Program-made: the position numbers and the translations under genes
NCBI RefSeq assembly: GCF_051106095.1
Contig: NC_135789.1
Span: forward strand, 21,137,764-21,201,763
From: Pogona vitticeps
Taxonomy: Eukaryota > Chordata > Lepidosauria > Squamata > Agamidae
DNA: 64,000 nt
Reading direction: 5' to 3'
The notes under the pieces: model-generated
Database searches by the model: none
Seen by the model: the letters and a program-made list of their open reading frames with translations, nothing else
What the model was told of the DNA's origin: nothing
Shown: positions 32,105-43,504 of the stretch, one piece after another
Position numbering within the stretch: the stretch's first letter is position 1
How the letters are laid out: every line of letters starts with the position of its first letter

Positions 32105-33202
32105 TAGATTTTTACAGAAGTTACACAGTGGCATCGGATCATGGTATCCTCCTGGGGTGTGTCTCCGAGCTGGGGATCGGTGACTTCACTTTGGCATGGC
32201 TCCATTCCTTCTTGGGGGACTGTCCCCAGAGAGTGCAGCTTGGTGAGATGACTTCCACCCCATGGATCCTCAAATTGTGGGGTTCTGCAGGGGTTGATCA
32301 TCTTGCCAATACTATTTAATATCTATATGAGGCCGCTGGGCAAGGTCAGCTGGAGTTGTGAGGCTCGGTGTCATCAGTACACTGATGCTCTACCTCTCCT
32401 TTTCTCCAACTGCAGTGGATGCTGTTCCAACACTTGAATGCTGCTTGCAGCCTGTTCTGGGGTGGATGAGGGCAAATGAAGTGAGGTTGAATCCAGACAA
32501 GATGGAAATATTGCACATGTCCCTATCTAGATGTGGAGGCACTCACGACTTTGATTCATGCACTCATAATCTCAAGAATAGACTACTGCATTGCTCTCTA
32601 CATGAGGCTACCCTTGAGGTTGTTGCAGAGACTACAACTAGTTCAGCAGCCAGATTAATAACTTGGGTGAAGAAATTTCAGCACATCTCCCCCATTCTGG
32701 CTGCCTTCACTGGCTACCAGTTCATTTACGCATCGACTTCAAAGTTATGATGATAACATTCAAAGCCCTCAACGGTTTAGGACCTCGGTACCTAGCAGAA
32801 CACCTGCTCCCAGCCATATCTGTCAGTAATAGGGCAGTTCAGGGCCTTGACACTGAAGGAGGCCCAGAGGGAAAGAACAAGAAGCTGGGCCTTCTTGGCG
32901 GTCACCACCCACCTGTGGAACAATCTGCCCGTGGACATACACCTGGCACCCTCGTTGGACGGGTTTAAACGAGCATTGAAAATCTGTCAGGCTTTCCCTG
33001 AGCATTAAGTTGCTGATATCTCTGCTTCCCTTTTATTAGCCTTTCTATCATCTTCATACCCATCTGTTTTAATTTATCATACTACTTATTGTATCAGTTG
33101 AATGCTTGTATTATTTTATTCTCATTGTATTTTAATATTGTGTACTTTGTCTTGTTGTCGTTAGCCGCCCAGAGTGGCATGCCTGCCAGATGGTGCGGGG
33201 TA

Positions 33203-33273
<71 letters not shown>

Positions 33274-33275
33274 AA
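32105..33275 (+). mobile_element. L2-type LINE, 3' half
   Basis: The decayed reverse transcriptase begins LGCVSELGIGDFTLAWLHSF and continues through ANEVRLNPDKMEIL, then FKALNGLGPRYLAEHLLPA. The tail GCCGCCCAGAGTGG and GGGGTATAAATAAAT matches the copy at the window start and ends in a 70-bp (AAAT)n run at 33205-33274. Several frame changes mark it as dead. Confidence 0.85.
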
Positions 33276-35140
33276 GAGGTCTGAGCCATTTGGGTCATTG
33301 TACAGGAGGGGAGATGGCCAGCATTAGGAGCATGTGGTCTGATAGGGAGGGGCTTTATCTCAACATTTTGGAGCAAAATGTGCCTCCTTTGTTTGGTTCC
33401 TGTGCCACCCCTGAAGATTAGCTTTCCTGGGAGGAGGAGAGCAATTATGGCTTGGCATCAAGATCCCATCCAATCTGCATGGCTCCCTAACTCCCATTCT
33501 GTTCTGCTCTACTGGTAATGACTATGGTTTCTGCAGAAAGAACCCTAGAGATCCTCAAAGTTATTTCAGATCCATGATCCGTATTCTAAGGACAACTGGA
33601 AACACAGATACACCTTATCTTTTCACTGGCACCACATTCTGGAACTGCTGAATATTTGAAAAGAGAACAATGCAAGAGACACACACATTTTCTGCAATGA
33701 GGAAATGCTGCCAACAATGACACTGCTTCAGAGCCTCCAAATCCAACTGGGACCCTGTACAGCAACGGTCAACAGGACCCTCACCTCGCTGGCCTTCTCC
33801 TCTCTTCTTCAACGGGGATTCAGCCTTCAAAGGCTACTAGTCTTAGTGAAGTAACATGATTAAGTGAGCCTTTTAAGACAGATTTATGCAAAGAGTCTCT
33901 CCTCCAGCAAGTGTCAGATCGGGTCTAACTCTGTAAAAGAGAATATTTCAAAGACGCCACCTCTTATTTAGAACCACTAAATTCTCTGACATTGGTGGCC
34001 ATATAGGCAGCAGGCCAAATTAGAGCAACATTGATTGATACAACTGCTGATGTTGGCTTTTGTTCCATTTACAAAGCGAGAAAGTGAGGAACTTCCATTC
34101 AGCAGGCAAAATTGAAAACGATAAAGGAATAAAGAGGGAGGGGCTTGTGTTTCCCCCCTAAAAATTGATTAGATCCTCCAAAGAAGGCCTTTGGAACAGC
34201 TTAAATACATGTATGCTAAGTTTAATGTGAAGCAGCCCATGTGCATTCTGTACTGCCACAGGCTCACTGGGTGTGTCTGGCATTCCGCATGAATGCATCA
34301 TTGCTTCTGAGACTCTCTGTCCTCAGAGTCAGTGTCCACGTTCAGCAAAATCTCATGGGACAGAGACTTGGCTCCTTCTGCAAGTACACGGTGTGGCATT
34401 CTCTGCCTGTGTCCTTTCAATATTGCACATTTGTGTAAGGTATCTCACCTTTATTTCCAGCAGTGGATAATAAACTATTCTGCTGGATAGAACCGTCCAT
34501 CTTTTCTGTTGTCAAGGGGAAGCTGTTGTATACTGTTGCTGTTTTGAATGCAGGGAAAAAAAATACTGAAATCTGAGCTTCTACCTACTGTGCACAGAAT
34601 AACACGTTGACAAAACTTTCTGCATCTGTTTATTTATTTTTGGGAGAAAAAAAATGTTGGTAAAGCACAGTAAAAGTCCTAGGGAACTATACTGTTTTAG
34701 GAGCAAGTATGTAAAAACAAACTCAATCAAGGGTACTTCTTTGTCTTGGATTTGACCACAGGGCAGAGCAAAGGCACTAACGGGATGAAGGAGGACACCT
34801 ATGGATGTGCTGAAGTAAGGATGTGTTTAGAAGTATGGGAGAAAAAAACCCCAGGAAAATCAGGGAGAATACGCTGTTCACCTTAGAAATGAATCTTCCT
34901 CACATTTCCTGCTGCAAAATCATTGATTAAGCCATCAGAGTCTTCTGGCCAGGAGGGCAACCCTAATTATGGATCAAGGGGTGAGGATGGGGGGGGGGAA
35001 GAGAGAAAGAACATAAGGAGCATATAGAAGACCAGGCTCCTCGCAGTGCGCTTTTAAGGAGAAATTTAAGTGGAATATGCCCCTTGCCCTTTCAGCAGTC
35101 ATAAATGAAGTACACAGATATGAAACATGACAATTATGTA
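33276..35140. other. No gene seen
   Basis: Unique-looking DNA without a supported gene, paired splice sites or recognised repeat. Confidence 0.4.
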
Positions 35141-35174
35141 AAATGAATCAAACTATTGTGTTTATAGAGTTGCC

Positions 35175-36994
35175 ATGGGCAGGTGGCCTGTGGCTCCCTG
35201 GGGGTGGGTGGGTGGTGGTGGCAGGGGTGACCTCACAATCCCAGAGGTTGACATCCGGTTTTGTGATCCTCAAGGCAAGCTTGGGAGGCCAGCTGGCATT
35301 TCTTGCAAGTGCTGTGAGAACCACCGGCTCCTGGAAGAAGGATTTAGATGGTCTATTGGTGAACTCGGCGGTGCCGGGGCGATCCAGTGGGAGACCGAAC
35401 CTTGGCTGGGGTTGAATCGGAGAGGCTCCGCGGTGGCTAGCATGTTGTGTCCACCGGCCACCAGGATGTCCCACACGCTTCCAGCCAAAGGAAGCGAGGC
35501 TGCTCAGGGGGCTTGGTCTGCCCGAGCAAGTGACCAGAGCCCCTCACCCCGGAGAGGAAGTGAGCTATCGCAGCCTTCTCAGAGGGGGAGCGTGGGTGAG
35601 GCTCCCTGGAAAACATCGACGGGGGCCTCCTCAGGGAGAGGAAGCGAGCCCTTTCCCAGGAGTGGGGTCCCCCAGAGAGGAGGAAGTGAGGTGATACCAT
35701 CTCCGAGGGGTCCCAATCCCTCTCCACCTGGCCCCTCTTCACGAAGAGGAAGCGAGCTGTCTCAGGCCTCTTCCTCTGGCCAGCAGCCGAAGGACCTTTC
35801 AGGCAACGCATCTCCCCGCCATGGGAGGGAGGACGTCTGCTGCTCTTCAGCCCCCAAAGGGCTCAATTCCCCCCAAGCGCCTCCCCCCGCCGAGGAAGCC
35901 AGCTCTCCCAGAGCCTTTGTTCGAGGCCGGGGGGCCAACACGGGCAAGACCTCTCCCCTCAAGGATCAGGGCGCGGAGCTGCTGGGCCCTCTCTTCCTCA
36001 CCAGAACGCGTCTCCCAGAGAGACCGAAGAAGCCGCCTTACAGCGAGGCGACCTGGACCCACTGCGGCCCCCGGCCTTGGACGCTTGGACAAAATCCGAG
36101 GCTTGTCAAGGTGCCCAGGGGATGCCCAGGGGTACCCCTCAGCCCAACGGAGAGGAGCCTCAGCGGGCCTTGCGGAGTCCGGAGATCCTGGCAGCTTTGC
36201 CTGGATCCTTGCCTCTCCGCGTCTTGCCAAAGTTTGGGCCTCAGTCTTCTTGGTGGCCTTTACTCCAGGAAGACCCCTCCCTGTTGGCTCCAGGCCACAC
36301 AGCAAGGCCCAAGACCCTTCCGGATCCCGGCTGGATGGAGAAGCCGTCCAGTCCCCTCCTCAATCCAGAACAGGCAGGGAAGGGCAGGAGTCTGCCAGCT
36401 CCCGACCAGCCAGAGAAGTGGGCGATTCCCTGCTCCAGGCTGGACTGAGAAGCTCCTGAGCCAGGCTGCTCCGGGCAGTGCGGATGCCGTATCTGTTGCT
36501 CTGGCAGACCCAGAGGGAGCCTTTGGTTCCCCCTTGATGGCATTTCCCCCTCGAGCAAAGACCTGCCCGCCTTGCCAGGATGTTGTCGTGAAGAGCCATC
36601 TGCCACCTTGGCACCTCCTGGGCACGGAGAGCAGAGGGCAGAGGAACCCAGGCCCTTGAAGGGGGCCAAAGACCTCTTTAAGCCCCAGACGGGGACGTTG
36701 GCAGCCAGGTTTGGTGCTTTTTTTCTGGATGTTTCTGAGGAGATGCAACCGGATATTCTCTGGTGGCTCAAAGAGGAGGAGATCATCGATTTCTCGAAGG
36801 AAGACTCAGGAGAAGAAGCAGAGCTGCTCCAGTTCCCCGGTGACTGCCCAGCCCAGGATGACACCTTCCGCCGTGCGGAGCCAGAAGAAGAGACCCAGAA
36901 ATACAGAAGCCTGGGCTGTGCAGAGGCTGAGATGTTCACCAGCATGGCCGCTGGAACCCTCCCGGATGAGACCCCGGAGGAGAAGGATTGCTAA
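35175..36994 (+). CDS. GC-rich gene-like segment, unrecognised
   Basis: The frame 35175-36659 is open and carries an imperfect peptide repeat around RRGSELSQ (four occurrences, 35550-35770). From about 36050 a different frame looks more protein-like and, apart from one stop near 36447, reaches 36994, ending LWWLKEEEIIDFSKED...LGCAEAEMFTSMAAGT...EEKDC and TAA or similar stop. This suggests one frameshift near 36.05 kb or two overlapping chance frames. About 80 bp near its end (36905-36985) recur at 55778-55858 inside the array, which links it to the module family. No domain is recognised. Treat as a candidate, possibly a pseudogene. Confidence 0.4.
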
Positions 36995-37830
36995 AACTCA
37001 GGCGATCTCCTGATGTCCTCCTCCTGTCCTTGCTAGATCTTGTACGGAAATAAGGACAAATTTCCGCTTAGCATGGTTTGATTTTTTTTAAACCAGCATT
37101 GGGCTTCCTATTTTGGGGTGGAACGAACAGGAGCGACTAAATATGGGAGAGACAAATACAGACCCATTCATTCCCCCGGATTTGGGGCTTCGAGAGGCTT
37201 AGCTTTCCAAAATCTGGCTTTAAATCCCTGTGTATTCCGGAAACCCGGCTCTGAGTTAGAGTTGCCCCTTCTGCCCCCTCCGGACCCTCCTCTTTGGAGA
37301 GGTTCCTTTACCCTACTCGGAGTAGGTCCAGTGTGGCCCTCCTCTACTTGCCGGCAACAGGTTTTCGGCTGCCTGATTTGACTGCCAAGGGGGAGAAAAC
37401 ATTTCATTTCAGTTTGGGGGGTTGATCGGGATTTCCCCAAAACTGGCAAATGTCTTCCTCTTTGAGATGGAAAGAACGTGAGGTTTCCAGTGAAGATTCA
37501 AACATGGGGACAGTAAAGAGGCAGATTTTCTCACTCCAAGTCCGGTGGGAACATTTCCTTGGCTGCTTCATTTCCATCTCCCACCTCCCCTCAGCCGCTT
37601 GTGGGTCCCACGACTCCATCTTTACCAGCTGGTTCATCCTCTACTCCTCTCGGGCCCCCCTCCCTGTGGCTCTTTCTGCCCTCCACCTGTCACCCGATGG
37701 TGCTCCCGGCTCTTTTTGTCACCCAGAACTTGGTTTTATTTCCTCTTCATCCCGATCGAAACTCCACTTCCTTTCCTGAGAGCTGCGTCCTGTGCACAAT
37801 TTGGGAAGAATGCTCCAGATCTCACCTGCT
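36995..37830. other. No gene seen
   Basis: GC-moderate DNA between the gene-like segment and the array. Short open frames only. Confidence 0.35.
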
Positions 37831-37831
37831 A

Positions 37832-38195
37832 ATGGGTGCCCGGTGAGGCTCTGGGCTCCCAGCCCCATCGTTCTGGAGGGGAGGGCTGTGGGGTGCCCTA
37901 GAGGCTTGGCCGGGGACCTTCCCTGCCTTTGGCAATCCCACGGGTAAGGGTGGAGGGGGCACGCCTGTGTGTCGGTGCCTGAGTGGGTATGGACCACGTG
38001 GGGACCCCCACCCCAGGCTGGCAAACCCCACACTCATCGTGCCACCTCATGATCCATAGTCCCAATCCTGAGAGCCTGGAATGGGGGTTAGAATTGGCCC
38101 CAGAGGGATCCCATGGGCCCAAACGATCACAATAGGGCGGTCAGTTATCTAGTCAGTTTCCGCTGGTAGAACTTGGACTCTTCTTTCTTGGACAG
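37832..38195 (+). other. Array DNA: partial segment D and intron
   Basis: Array sequence starts abruptly with GGGTGCCCGGTGAGGCTCTG. Segment D ends at 37943 with GTAAGG, followed by the usual intron up to the module B acceptor. Confidence 0.6.
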
Positions 38196-38278
38196 CTGCC
38201 CTCAGTGCTGATGAGCCTATGGACTGGAGCCCATCATCCAGTCCAGAGGAGAAGCCGATGGACTGGAGCCCTTCGTAA
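38196..38278 (+). CDS. Module B copy 3
   Basis: Two tryptophan repeats only: ADEPMDWSPS and EEKPMDWSPS with TAA at 38276, shorter than copies 1 and 2. A donor-like CAGGTGAGG follows at 38300. Confidence 0.5.
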
Positions 38279-38301
38279 GGCAGCACCTGTGTCCAGATGC
38301 A

Positions 38302-38745
38302 GGTGAGGAAGGGGAGGGGGTCGGAGCACTCCTCCCTGTTGGGGGGTAGAGGCCCATTCCACCCCCCAGGCTTCCTGCTGGAGGAAAGAGCACCTCAGCC
38401 GGCCCAAAATTTGCCAGACCAGAACCCAAGTTTTGGTTCCTGCTGGTGAGTTTGACAGTTACTCCAAGCCTCTCATGGTCCTTCCCAGTCAAAAGAAGCT
38501 AGAAGGCAGCCAGTGAGGTTGTAAAGTCCAACAGCCCTTCTGGACATCACCTGCAGCCACCCTCTTGTAGATTCCCTCTGGTTAGAAAAGGTCTGAAAAC
38601 GATCTCTTGCTAAAGACTTCATTAGAATGTCTGAGGTCATTTCTGTTGATGGATCATCACGGGATGTTGTAGGTCTTCCTGGAATTGGTCAATTGTGGCC
38701 GGGCGGATGGTGGCAAAGGATGATGAGTGTCATAGTCCAGCTGCC
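38302..38745 (+). repeat. Spacer S, copy 1
   Basis: About 440 bp joining module B to the intron before module A; it recurs nearly unchanged at 52056-52500 (GGATCATCACGGGATGTTG near 38652). It marks a segmental duplication within the array. Confidence 0.8.
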
Positions 38746-38893
38746 AGTGCCCCTACAGGATAGAATTCCTGTGCGGGACCCCCGAGAGCTCCCCTGGCCG
38801 AGCGACAGCTCTTCTGCTCCCCAGAGGAGCAGGTCCTGCCAGAATCGACTCAGGGATATCTCCCTGCCACCCCTCTTCTCCCCATTTCTGCAG

Positions 38894-38982
38894 CAAGAAA
38901 GCGCCCATCAAAAGGAAGGCGAGCGGCTCCCCAGCGGCTCAATTCTTCGTCACCTGGAGCCGGGCTCCATTGGCTTCTCCAG
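38894..38982 (+). CDS. Module A copy 3
   Basis: 89 bp, one codon shorter than usual, frame intact: KKAPIKRKASGSPAAQ...RAPLASP. Acceptor TTTCTGCAG; donor is GTTGGG. Closest to copy 12 at 53888. Confidence 0.5.
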
Positions 38983-39085
38983 GTTGGGCCTTGGGCAGGG
39001 GGGTCAGAGGTGGTCTCCCTCCGCTGACACCGTGGGGCGGAAGGGGCAGCCACCGCCCTTCGTGGCGTCAGGGATGGTGGAGGCA

Positions 39086-40935
39086 GTTCTTTGAAGCAGA
39101 TTCTTAGGTATAATAGTGCTGAGCAAGAGAGTCACCCTGTTAGAATCTGATCATGCCCAAGTGGTTAATTTTCCCCACCACTACTTTTATTGTGGAAAAT
39201 GTAATCCTAGAACAAAGGTCTTTCACAGTATGGTCATAGAATAATCCTATAGAAGGCAAAGCAAATTGTATCACAGTGGAATATGCAGTGGAGTGTAAAG
39301 TAAATCTCAAACTATTTTGCACATATTATTGAGGCTATTAGTAAAAGTAGACATTTTGAACCAGATAAACCGTGTCTTAGTTATCAGTAGGCATATAAGG
39401 CTACATTAAGCGCTTCCTATTCTTTCTGCAACAGGAATTTTGAACAGCAGTTCATGTATTACTTTGTTTTAAAGTATATATAGATGCATGACTGATAGCT
39501 TTCCATTTCATATTAAGTGACAGGGAAATAATGGTTGAACCAAATATTATGTAAACATATTTCTGTTGCTTTGTTTCTTATGAATTGTTTTGTTACCAAA
39601 AATGAAACAAATCCGAACTCTCCTGATAAAGAGGACTTGACAAGATACTGTAGCTGTTCTTCACGTATCACCTGTTTGCAGTAACAGATAGAATCAATAA
39701 AATCACACCCAAACGTTTATGAATTGGAGCATGTTGCTAATCCAAGCAGCATTTGTTGGTTCGAAACATCATGTTCGCTAAAAGTCAGAGTGGACCTGTA
39801 AGGGCATGTGGTATGATTGCAGTCCCTTAAAAGTGATTTCTGTTAAGTAAAAACACTCCCATATAGAATGGCACAAGAATTAACCATACTTCGGTCACTT
39901 CTGTGTTGGAAGCACTATTTGCATCCTCAATATGGAAATAGCTTCAATAACTGTCAGGTATTTAATATTAAAAATCTTCCTTTAAACATAATCTAGTTGT
40001 CTGTACCTCTTTTACTGTTCTTATTGCAGTACTGAATGCGTGAATTATTAAACTACCTTTTGGTATAGTTAAAATGGTCATTGGGACATAGAACCTGCTG
40101 TTAATTTATTTGAATCCCACCACTGGAAACACTGCCTGCGGTGGAGGAGGTTGGGGCGGTGCGGGTGGCGGCCCTGACAAAAGACCCCTTCGTCCTCTTC
40201 ACCAAGTCGCGAGGGGCTGCGGGGAGACCCTCTTTCCTTTTTCGGGCATCAACAGGAAAAAGTTGCCATCACTGGAGAGCTTGTGAAGAAGTTCGATTGT
40301 GAGGGCTGGCGTTTCGCTCCTTCCGAGGCAGCGGGGGGGGGGCTGTGATACAGGCGGGAGGAAAGCTTTCCGTTCCCTCCTCGAGTTTGCTTAAGCCTTA
40401 ATTGTTTAGTTACAGCTACAGATTTAATTTCTATTTCATTTAACCTGTGGATTGTTTTCTGCACCTGCCCGCCACAGCGAGGCTAGGAGCTTTTTTCTAT
40501 CTGATTAATGGGTTTGCCTCATTTTGTCTACTTCTATTATAGGCTTGCTTACTTTTAAGTTTTACTTTCCATTAATTCTGGTTGACTTCTTAAATTTTGA
40601 GGTGTGTATTTTCACGGAGCACCATTTTTCTCTTTCGCACCCTTTTCTCTTGCCCGCCAGTTTATTTTAACGTTTGACTGCTGTTGCAAGTCCTTGAAGC
40701 CCAAATAGTTAAAAGCAATAGTTTAAAGATAATAGTATTAATTCTGGTTTACATAATACATTTGGCTAGAGGTTGTTGGATAAGGAAGAAATAGGATCAT
40801 TTTTTGGCAGCTTATTGCCTAGAATAAATTCAATTCCTGTCTAGCTATAATCATTATTATTTGGTATATTGGGTTGTCAATTATTTTATATTATTTCATT
40901 GTTAATTGGATAAGTTAGGATAGTAATATAGTAAG
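39086..40935. mobile_element. Insertion of unknown type in array segment D
   Basis: Array sequence is interrupted at 39085 and resumes at 40936 with the same 8 bases, TGGAGGCA, on both sides, as for an insertion with target duplication. The insert is mostly AT-rich, contains repeat R (39931-40129) and a GC-rich patch (40131-40330), and has no recognised gene. Its left edge shares TTGAAGCAGATTCTTAG with 19.42 kb. Confidence 0.5.
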
Positions 40936-41421
40936 TGGAGGCAATGGGTCTCCCAGCGGGTGCATCCTTGGGCCCTGCCTCGGGGGGTTCCCTGCCCAGC
41001 CAGGATGGGTGCCCGGTGAGGCTCTGGGCCCCCAGCCCTGTCATTCTGGAGGGGAGTCAGAGGCCCATTCTTGGGGGGCAGAGGCCCATTCCATCACGCA
41101 CACCCAGCCTCCTGCTGGAGGAAAGAGCACAATCGGTGCCGCCCTCAAGCCCAGTGAACCACCAGAGGAACGGCCTCCTGGAAAGCCAGCCTCCGGTCCT
41201 CCTGCTGATGAGGATCTGCCCGATCTATAGGCACCGGGGGCCCTTTTTCCAACATCTCCATCTCTGATAAGTAAGGGTGGTCTGCACATACTCAGGAGAG
41301 GAGGAGCATGTGCATCCTGCTCCTGCCCCTGATCCTGCTCCTCTTCCGTCTCCTCTCCCTGCTCCTGGCCTTCTTTTGCTGACGCCTCCTCCTCCTCTTT
41401 TCGGTGGCAACTTGGGGACAG
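40936..41421 (+). other. Array DNA: segment D remnant and module E copy 1
   Basis: After a truncated segment D, about 41140-41266 is module E: EPPEERPPGKPASGPPADED, then DLPDL in one frame. The alternative frame reads CPIYRHRGPFFQHLHL. The donor seen in copy 3 (GTAAGT) is ATAAGT here. A pyrimidine-rich tract up to AG at 41421 follows. Confidence 0.4.
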
Positions 41422-41548
41422 CCCTTCACCGCCATGCCCCGATCCCTCCTGCCCCATCCTCTCCTGTCCGCATGACTAAGAGACGAAAGAGCAAAGAAGA
41501 AGGGAGGCCATCCCCCCCCCCCGTAATCCTCCTCCAGACCCACGCCAT
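41422..41548 (+). CDS. Module C copy 2 (start-exon type)
   Basis: A pyrimidine-rich tract with AG at 41420-41421 precedes the frame, which encodes PIPPAPSSPVR, a basic MTKRRKSKEEG (possible start at 41472) and PPVILLQTHA with donor GTAAGG, phase 2. From the internal ATG to the stop of module B copy 4, with one module A in between, the codon count is whole (77+92+107 bp), so this is a second candidate complete gene. KRRKSK looks like a nuclear localisation signal (inference). Confidence 0.5.
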
Positions 41549-41800
41549 GTAAGGTCAGCTGGTGGGTCTCTCCCGGGAGGCCTGCAGCTGGGGTGGAGGG
41601 GCAGCGGGGGGTTGGGGGGACGCCCCCTAACTGCCCTCCGGGAAGGAAGAGGGTGGCTGTGTAATGTGAAGGGCAGACAGTGGTGAAGGACGATGGGCGT
41701 TGTAGTCCAGCTGCCAGTGCCCCTGCAGGATAGAATTTCTGTGCCCCCCCCGAGAGCTCTCCTGGCCGAGTGCCCCCCCCACTTTTCCCCGTTTCTGCAG
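41549..41800 (+). other. Intron between modules C and A
   Basis: Contains the conserved sequence GATGGGCGTTGTAGTCCAG and GCCAGTGCCCCTGCAGGAT seen in front of module A in all long units. Confidence 0.55.
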
Positions 41801-41892
41801 AGTGAATGCGCCATCACGAAAAAGGAAAGCGAGCGGGTCCGCGGTGGTTCCATCCTTCGGCTCCTCGAGGCAGGCTCCTCCGGCTCCTCCAG
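41801..41892 (+). CDS. Module A copy 4 (tandem unit 1)
   Basis: 92 bp, frame intact: VNAPSRKRKASGSAVVPS...QAPPAPP. It follows module C copy 2 directly and phases match. Confidence 0.55.
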
Positions 41893-42115
41893 GTGGGGCC
41901 TTGGGCAGGAGGGCCAGGGGTCGGGGATGGTCTCCCTCCACCTGGGCCGTGGGGCAGGAGGGCAGCCACCGCCCTTTGGGGGGGCATCTGAGAAGGTGGA
42001 GGCAGTGGGTCTCCCAGTGGGTGCATCCTCCGGCCCTGCTCCCCAGAGAAGGAGGGCCTGCAAGTCTTGACTCAGGGATATCTCCCCCCCACCCCACTTC
42101 TCCCCATTTCTGCAG

Positions 42116-42207
42116 AGCGAAAGGGCCATCCAGAAAGAGGAAGGCAAACGGGTCCCCGGTGGCTCCATCCATCGGCTCCTCGAGGCAGGCTCCTCCGGCT
42201 CCTCCAG
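42116..42207 (+). CDS. Module A copy 5 (tandem unit 2)
   Basis: 92 bp, frame intact: AKGPSRKRKANGSPVAPS...QAPPAPP. Because 92 is not a multiple of three, inclusion with another copy would shift the frame. Confidence 0.5.
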
Positions 42208-42430
42208 GTGGGGCCTTGGGCAGGAGGGCCAGGGGTCGGGGATGGTCTCCCTCCACCTGGGCCGTGGGGCAGGAGGGCAGCCACCGCCCTTTGGGGGGGC
42301 ATCTGAGAAGGTGGAGGCAGTGGGTCTCCCAGTGGGTGCATCCTCCGGCCCTGCTCCCCAGAGAAGGAGGGCCTGCAAGTCTTGACTCAGGGATATCTCC
42401 CCCCCACCCCACTTCTCCCCATTTCTGCAG

Positions 42431-42522
42431 AGCGAAAGGGCCATCCAGAAAGAGGAAGGCAAACGGGTCCCCGGTGGCTCCATCCATCGGCTCCTCGAGG
42501 CAGGCTCCTCCGGCTCCTCCAG
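42431..42522 (+). CDS. Module A copy 6 (tandem unit 3)
   Basis: By eye identical to copy 5 including flanks. Confidence 0.5.
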
Positions 42523-42745
42523 GTGGGGCCTTGGGCAGGAGGGCCAGGGGTCGGGGATGGTCTCCCTCCACCTGGGCCGTGGGGCAGGAGGGCAGCCACC
42601 GCCCTTTGGGGGGGCATCTGAGAAGGTGGAGGCAGTGGGTCTCCCAGTGGGTGCATCCTCCGGCCCTGCTCCCCAGAGAAGGAGGGCCTGCAAGTCTTGA
42701 CTCAGGGATATCTCCCCCCCACCCCACTTCTCCCCATTTCTGCAG

Positions 42746-42837
42746 GGTGAATGCGCCAGTGCGCAAAAGGAAAGCCAACGGGTCCCCAGTGGTTCCATCC
42801 TTCGGCTCCTGAAGGCAGGCTCCATCGGCTCCTCCAG
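42746..42837 (+). pseudogene. Module A copy 7 (tandem unit 4)
   Basis: It starts like copy 1 (VNAPVRKRKANGSPVVPS) but has an in-frame TGA at about 42810, so it cannot serve as a coding exon. Confidence 0.6.
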
Positions 42838-43058
42838 GTGGGGCCTTGCGCAGGGGGGCCAAGGGGCAGGAGTGGTCTTCCTCCACCCGGTCCATGGGGT
42901 GGATGGATACTACCGCCCTTTGGGGGGCGTCTGAGAAGGTGGAGGCAGTGGGTCTCCCAGTGGGTGCATCCTCCAGCCCTGCTCCCCAGAGAAGGAGGGC
43001 CTGCAAGTCTTGACTCAGGGATATCTCCCCCCCACCCCACTTCTCCCCATTTCTGCAG

Positions 43059-43150
43059 GGTGAATGCACCAGTGCGCAAAAGGAAAGCCAACTGGTCCAC
43101 GGTGGTTCCATCCTTCGGCTCCTCAAGGCAGGCTCCATCGGCTCCTCCAG
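43059..43150 (+). CDS. Module A copy 8 (tandem unit 5)
   Basis: 92 bp, frame intact: VNAPVRKRKANWSTVVPS...QAPSAPP. It is the copy nearest to module B copy 4. Confidence 0.5.
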
Positions 43151-43379
43151 GTGGGGCCTTGGGCAGGGGGGCCAGGGGTCGGGGTGGTCTCCCTCCACCC
43201 GGTCCATGGGGTGGGAGGGCAGCCACCGCTCTTCAGGGGGCATCGGAGAAGGTGGAAGCAGTGGGATCCTTTGGGCTCAACCCATCGTGATAGGGCTGTT
43301 GGTTAGTTAGTTCATTAGTTAGTTATCTAGTCAGTTTCTGCGGGTAGAACTTGGACTTTTCTTTCTGCCCCCAGTGCAG

Positions 43380-43486
43380 CAGAGCCAATGGAATGGAGCC
43401 CGTATCCCGTAAAGGAGCCGATGGATTGGGCCCCTTCGGATGCAGAGGAGGAGCCCATGGAGTGGAGCTGCTCATTATGCAGGTGA
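43380..43486 (+). CDS. Module B copy 4
   Basis: Acceptor CCCCAGTGCAG. It encodes AEPMEWSPY, VKEPMDWAPS and EEEPMEWSCS. The TAA common to other copies is changed to a sense codon and the frame reaches the conserved CAGGTGAGG site; without splicing it would stop at TGA 43484. Confidence 0.5.
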
Positions 43487-43504
43487 GGAAGGGGAAGGCG
43501 TGAT

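Larger units (their letters stand above)
41790..43270 (+). repeat. 315-bp tandem repeat, five units, each with a module A exon
   Basis: Exon starts are spaced 315, 315, 315 and 313 bp (41801, 42116, 42431, 42746, 43059). Units 2 and 3 look identical, so the expansion is recent. The period is a multiple of three, which is why long open frames run through it on both strands. Confidence 0.92.

Noticed and set aside
35560-35765. ETS-factor binding-site array
   Set aside because: The GAGGAAGTGAG words coincide with an in-frame peptide repeat, which explains them without a regulatory role; noted as an alternative only.
36077-36448. Separate small gene
   Set aside because: It shares its frame with 36572-36994 and is better read as part of the same gene-like segment.
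41802-42812. Plus-strand 336-codon frame reading through the tandem units
   Set aside because: It crosses the conserved donor and acceptor sites. Kept as exons instead; read-through of a 105-residue repeat is possible but unsupported.
42070-43015. CRISPR-like array
   Set aside because: The repeats are 315-bp direct tandem duplications containing an exon, in a vertebrate genome; there is no short repeat and variable spacer pattern.
41476-43243. Very long minus-strand open frames (449 and 538 codons) over the exon cluster
   Set aside because: They exist because a 315-bp GC-rich unit, a multiple of three, is repeated. The plus strand has splice sites and phase-consistent exons there.
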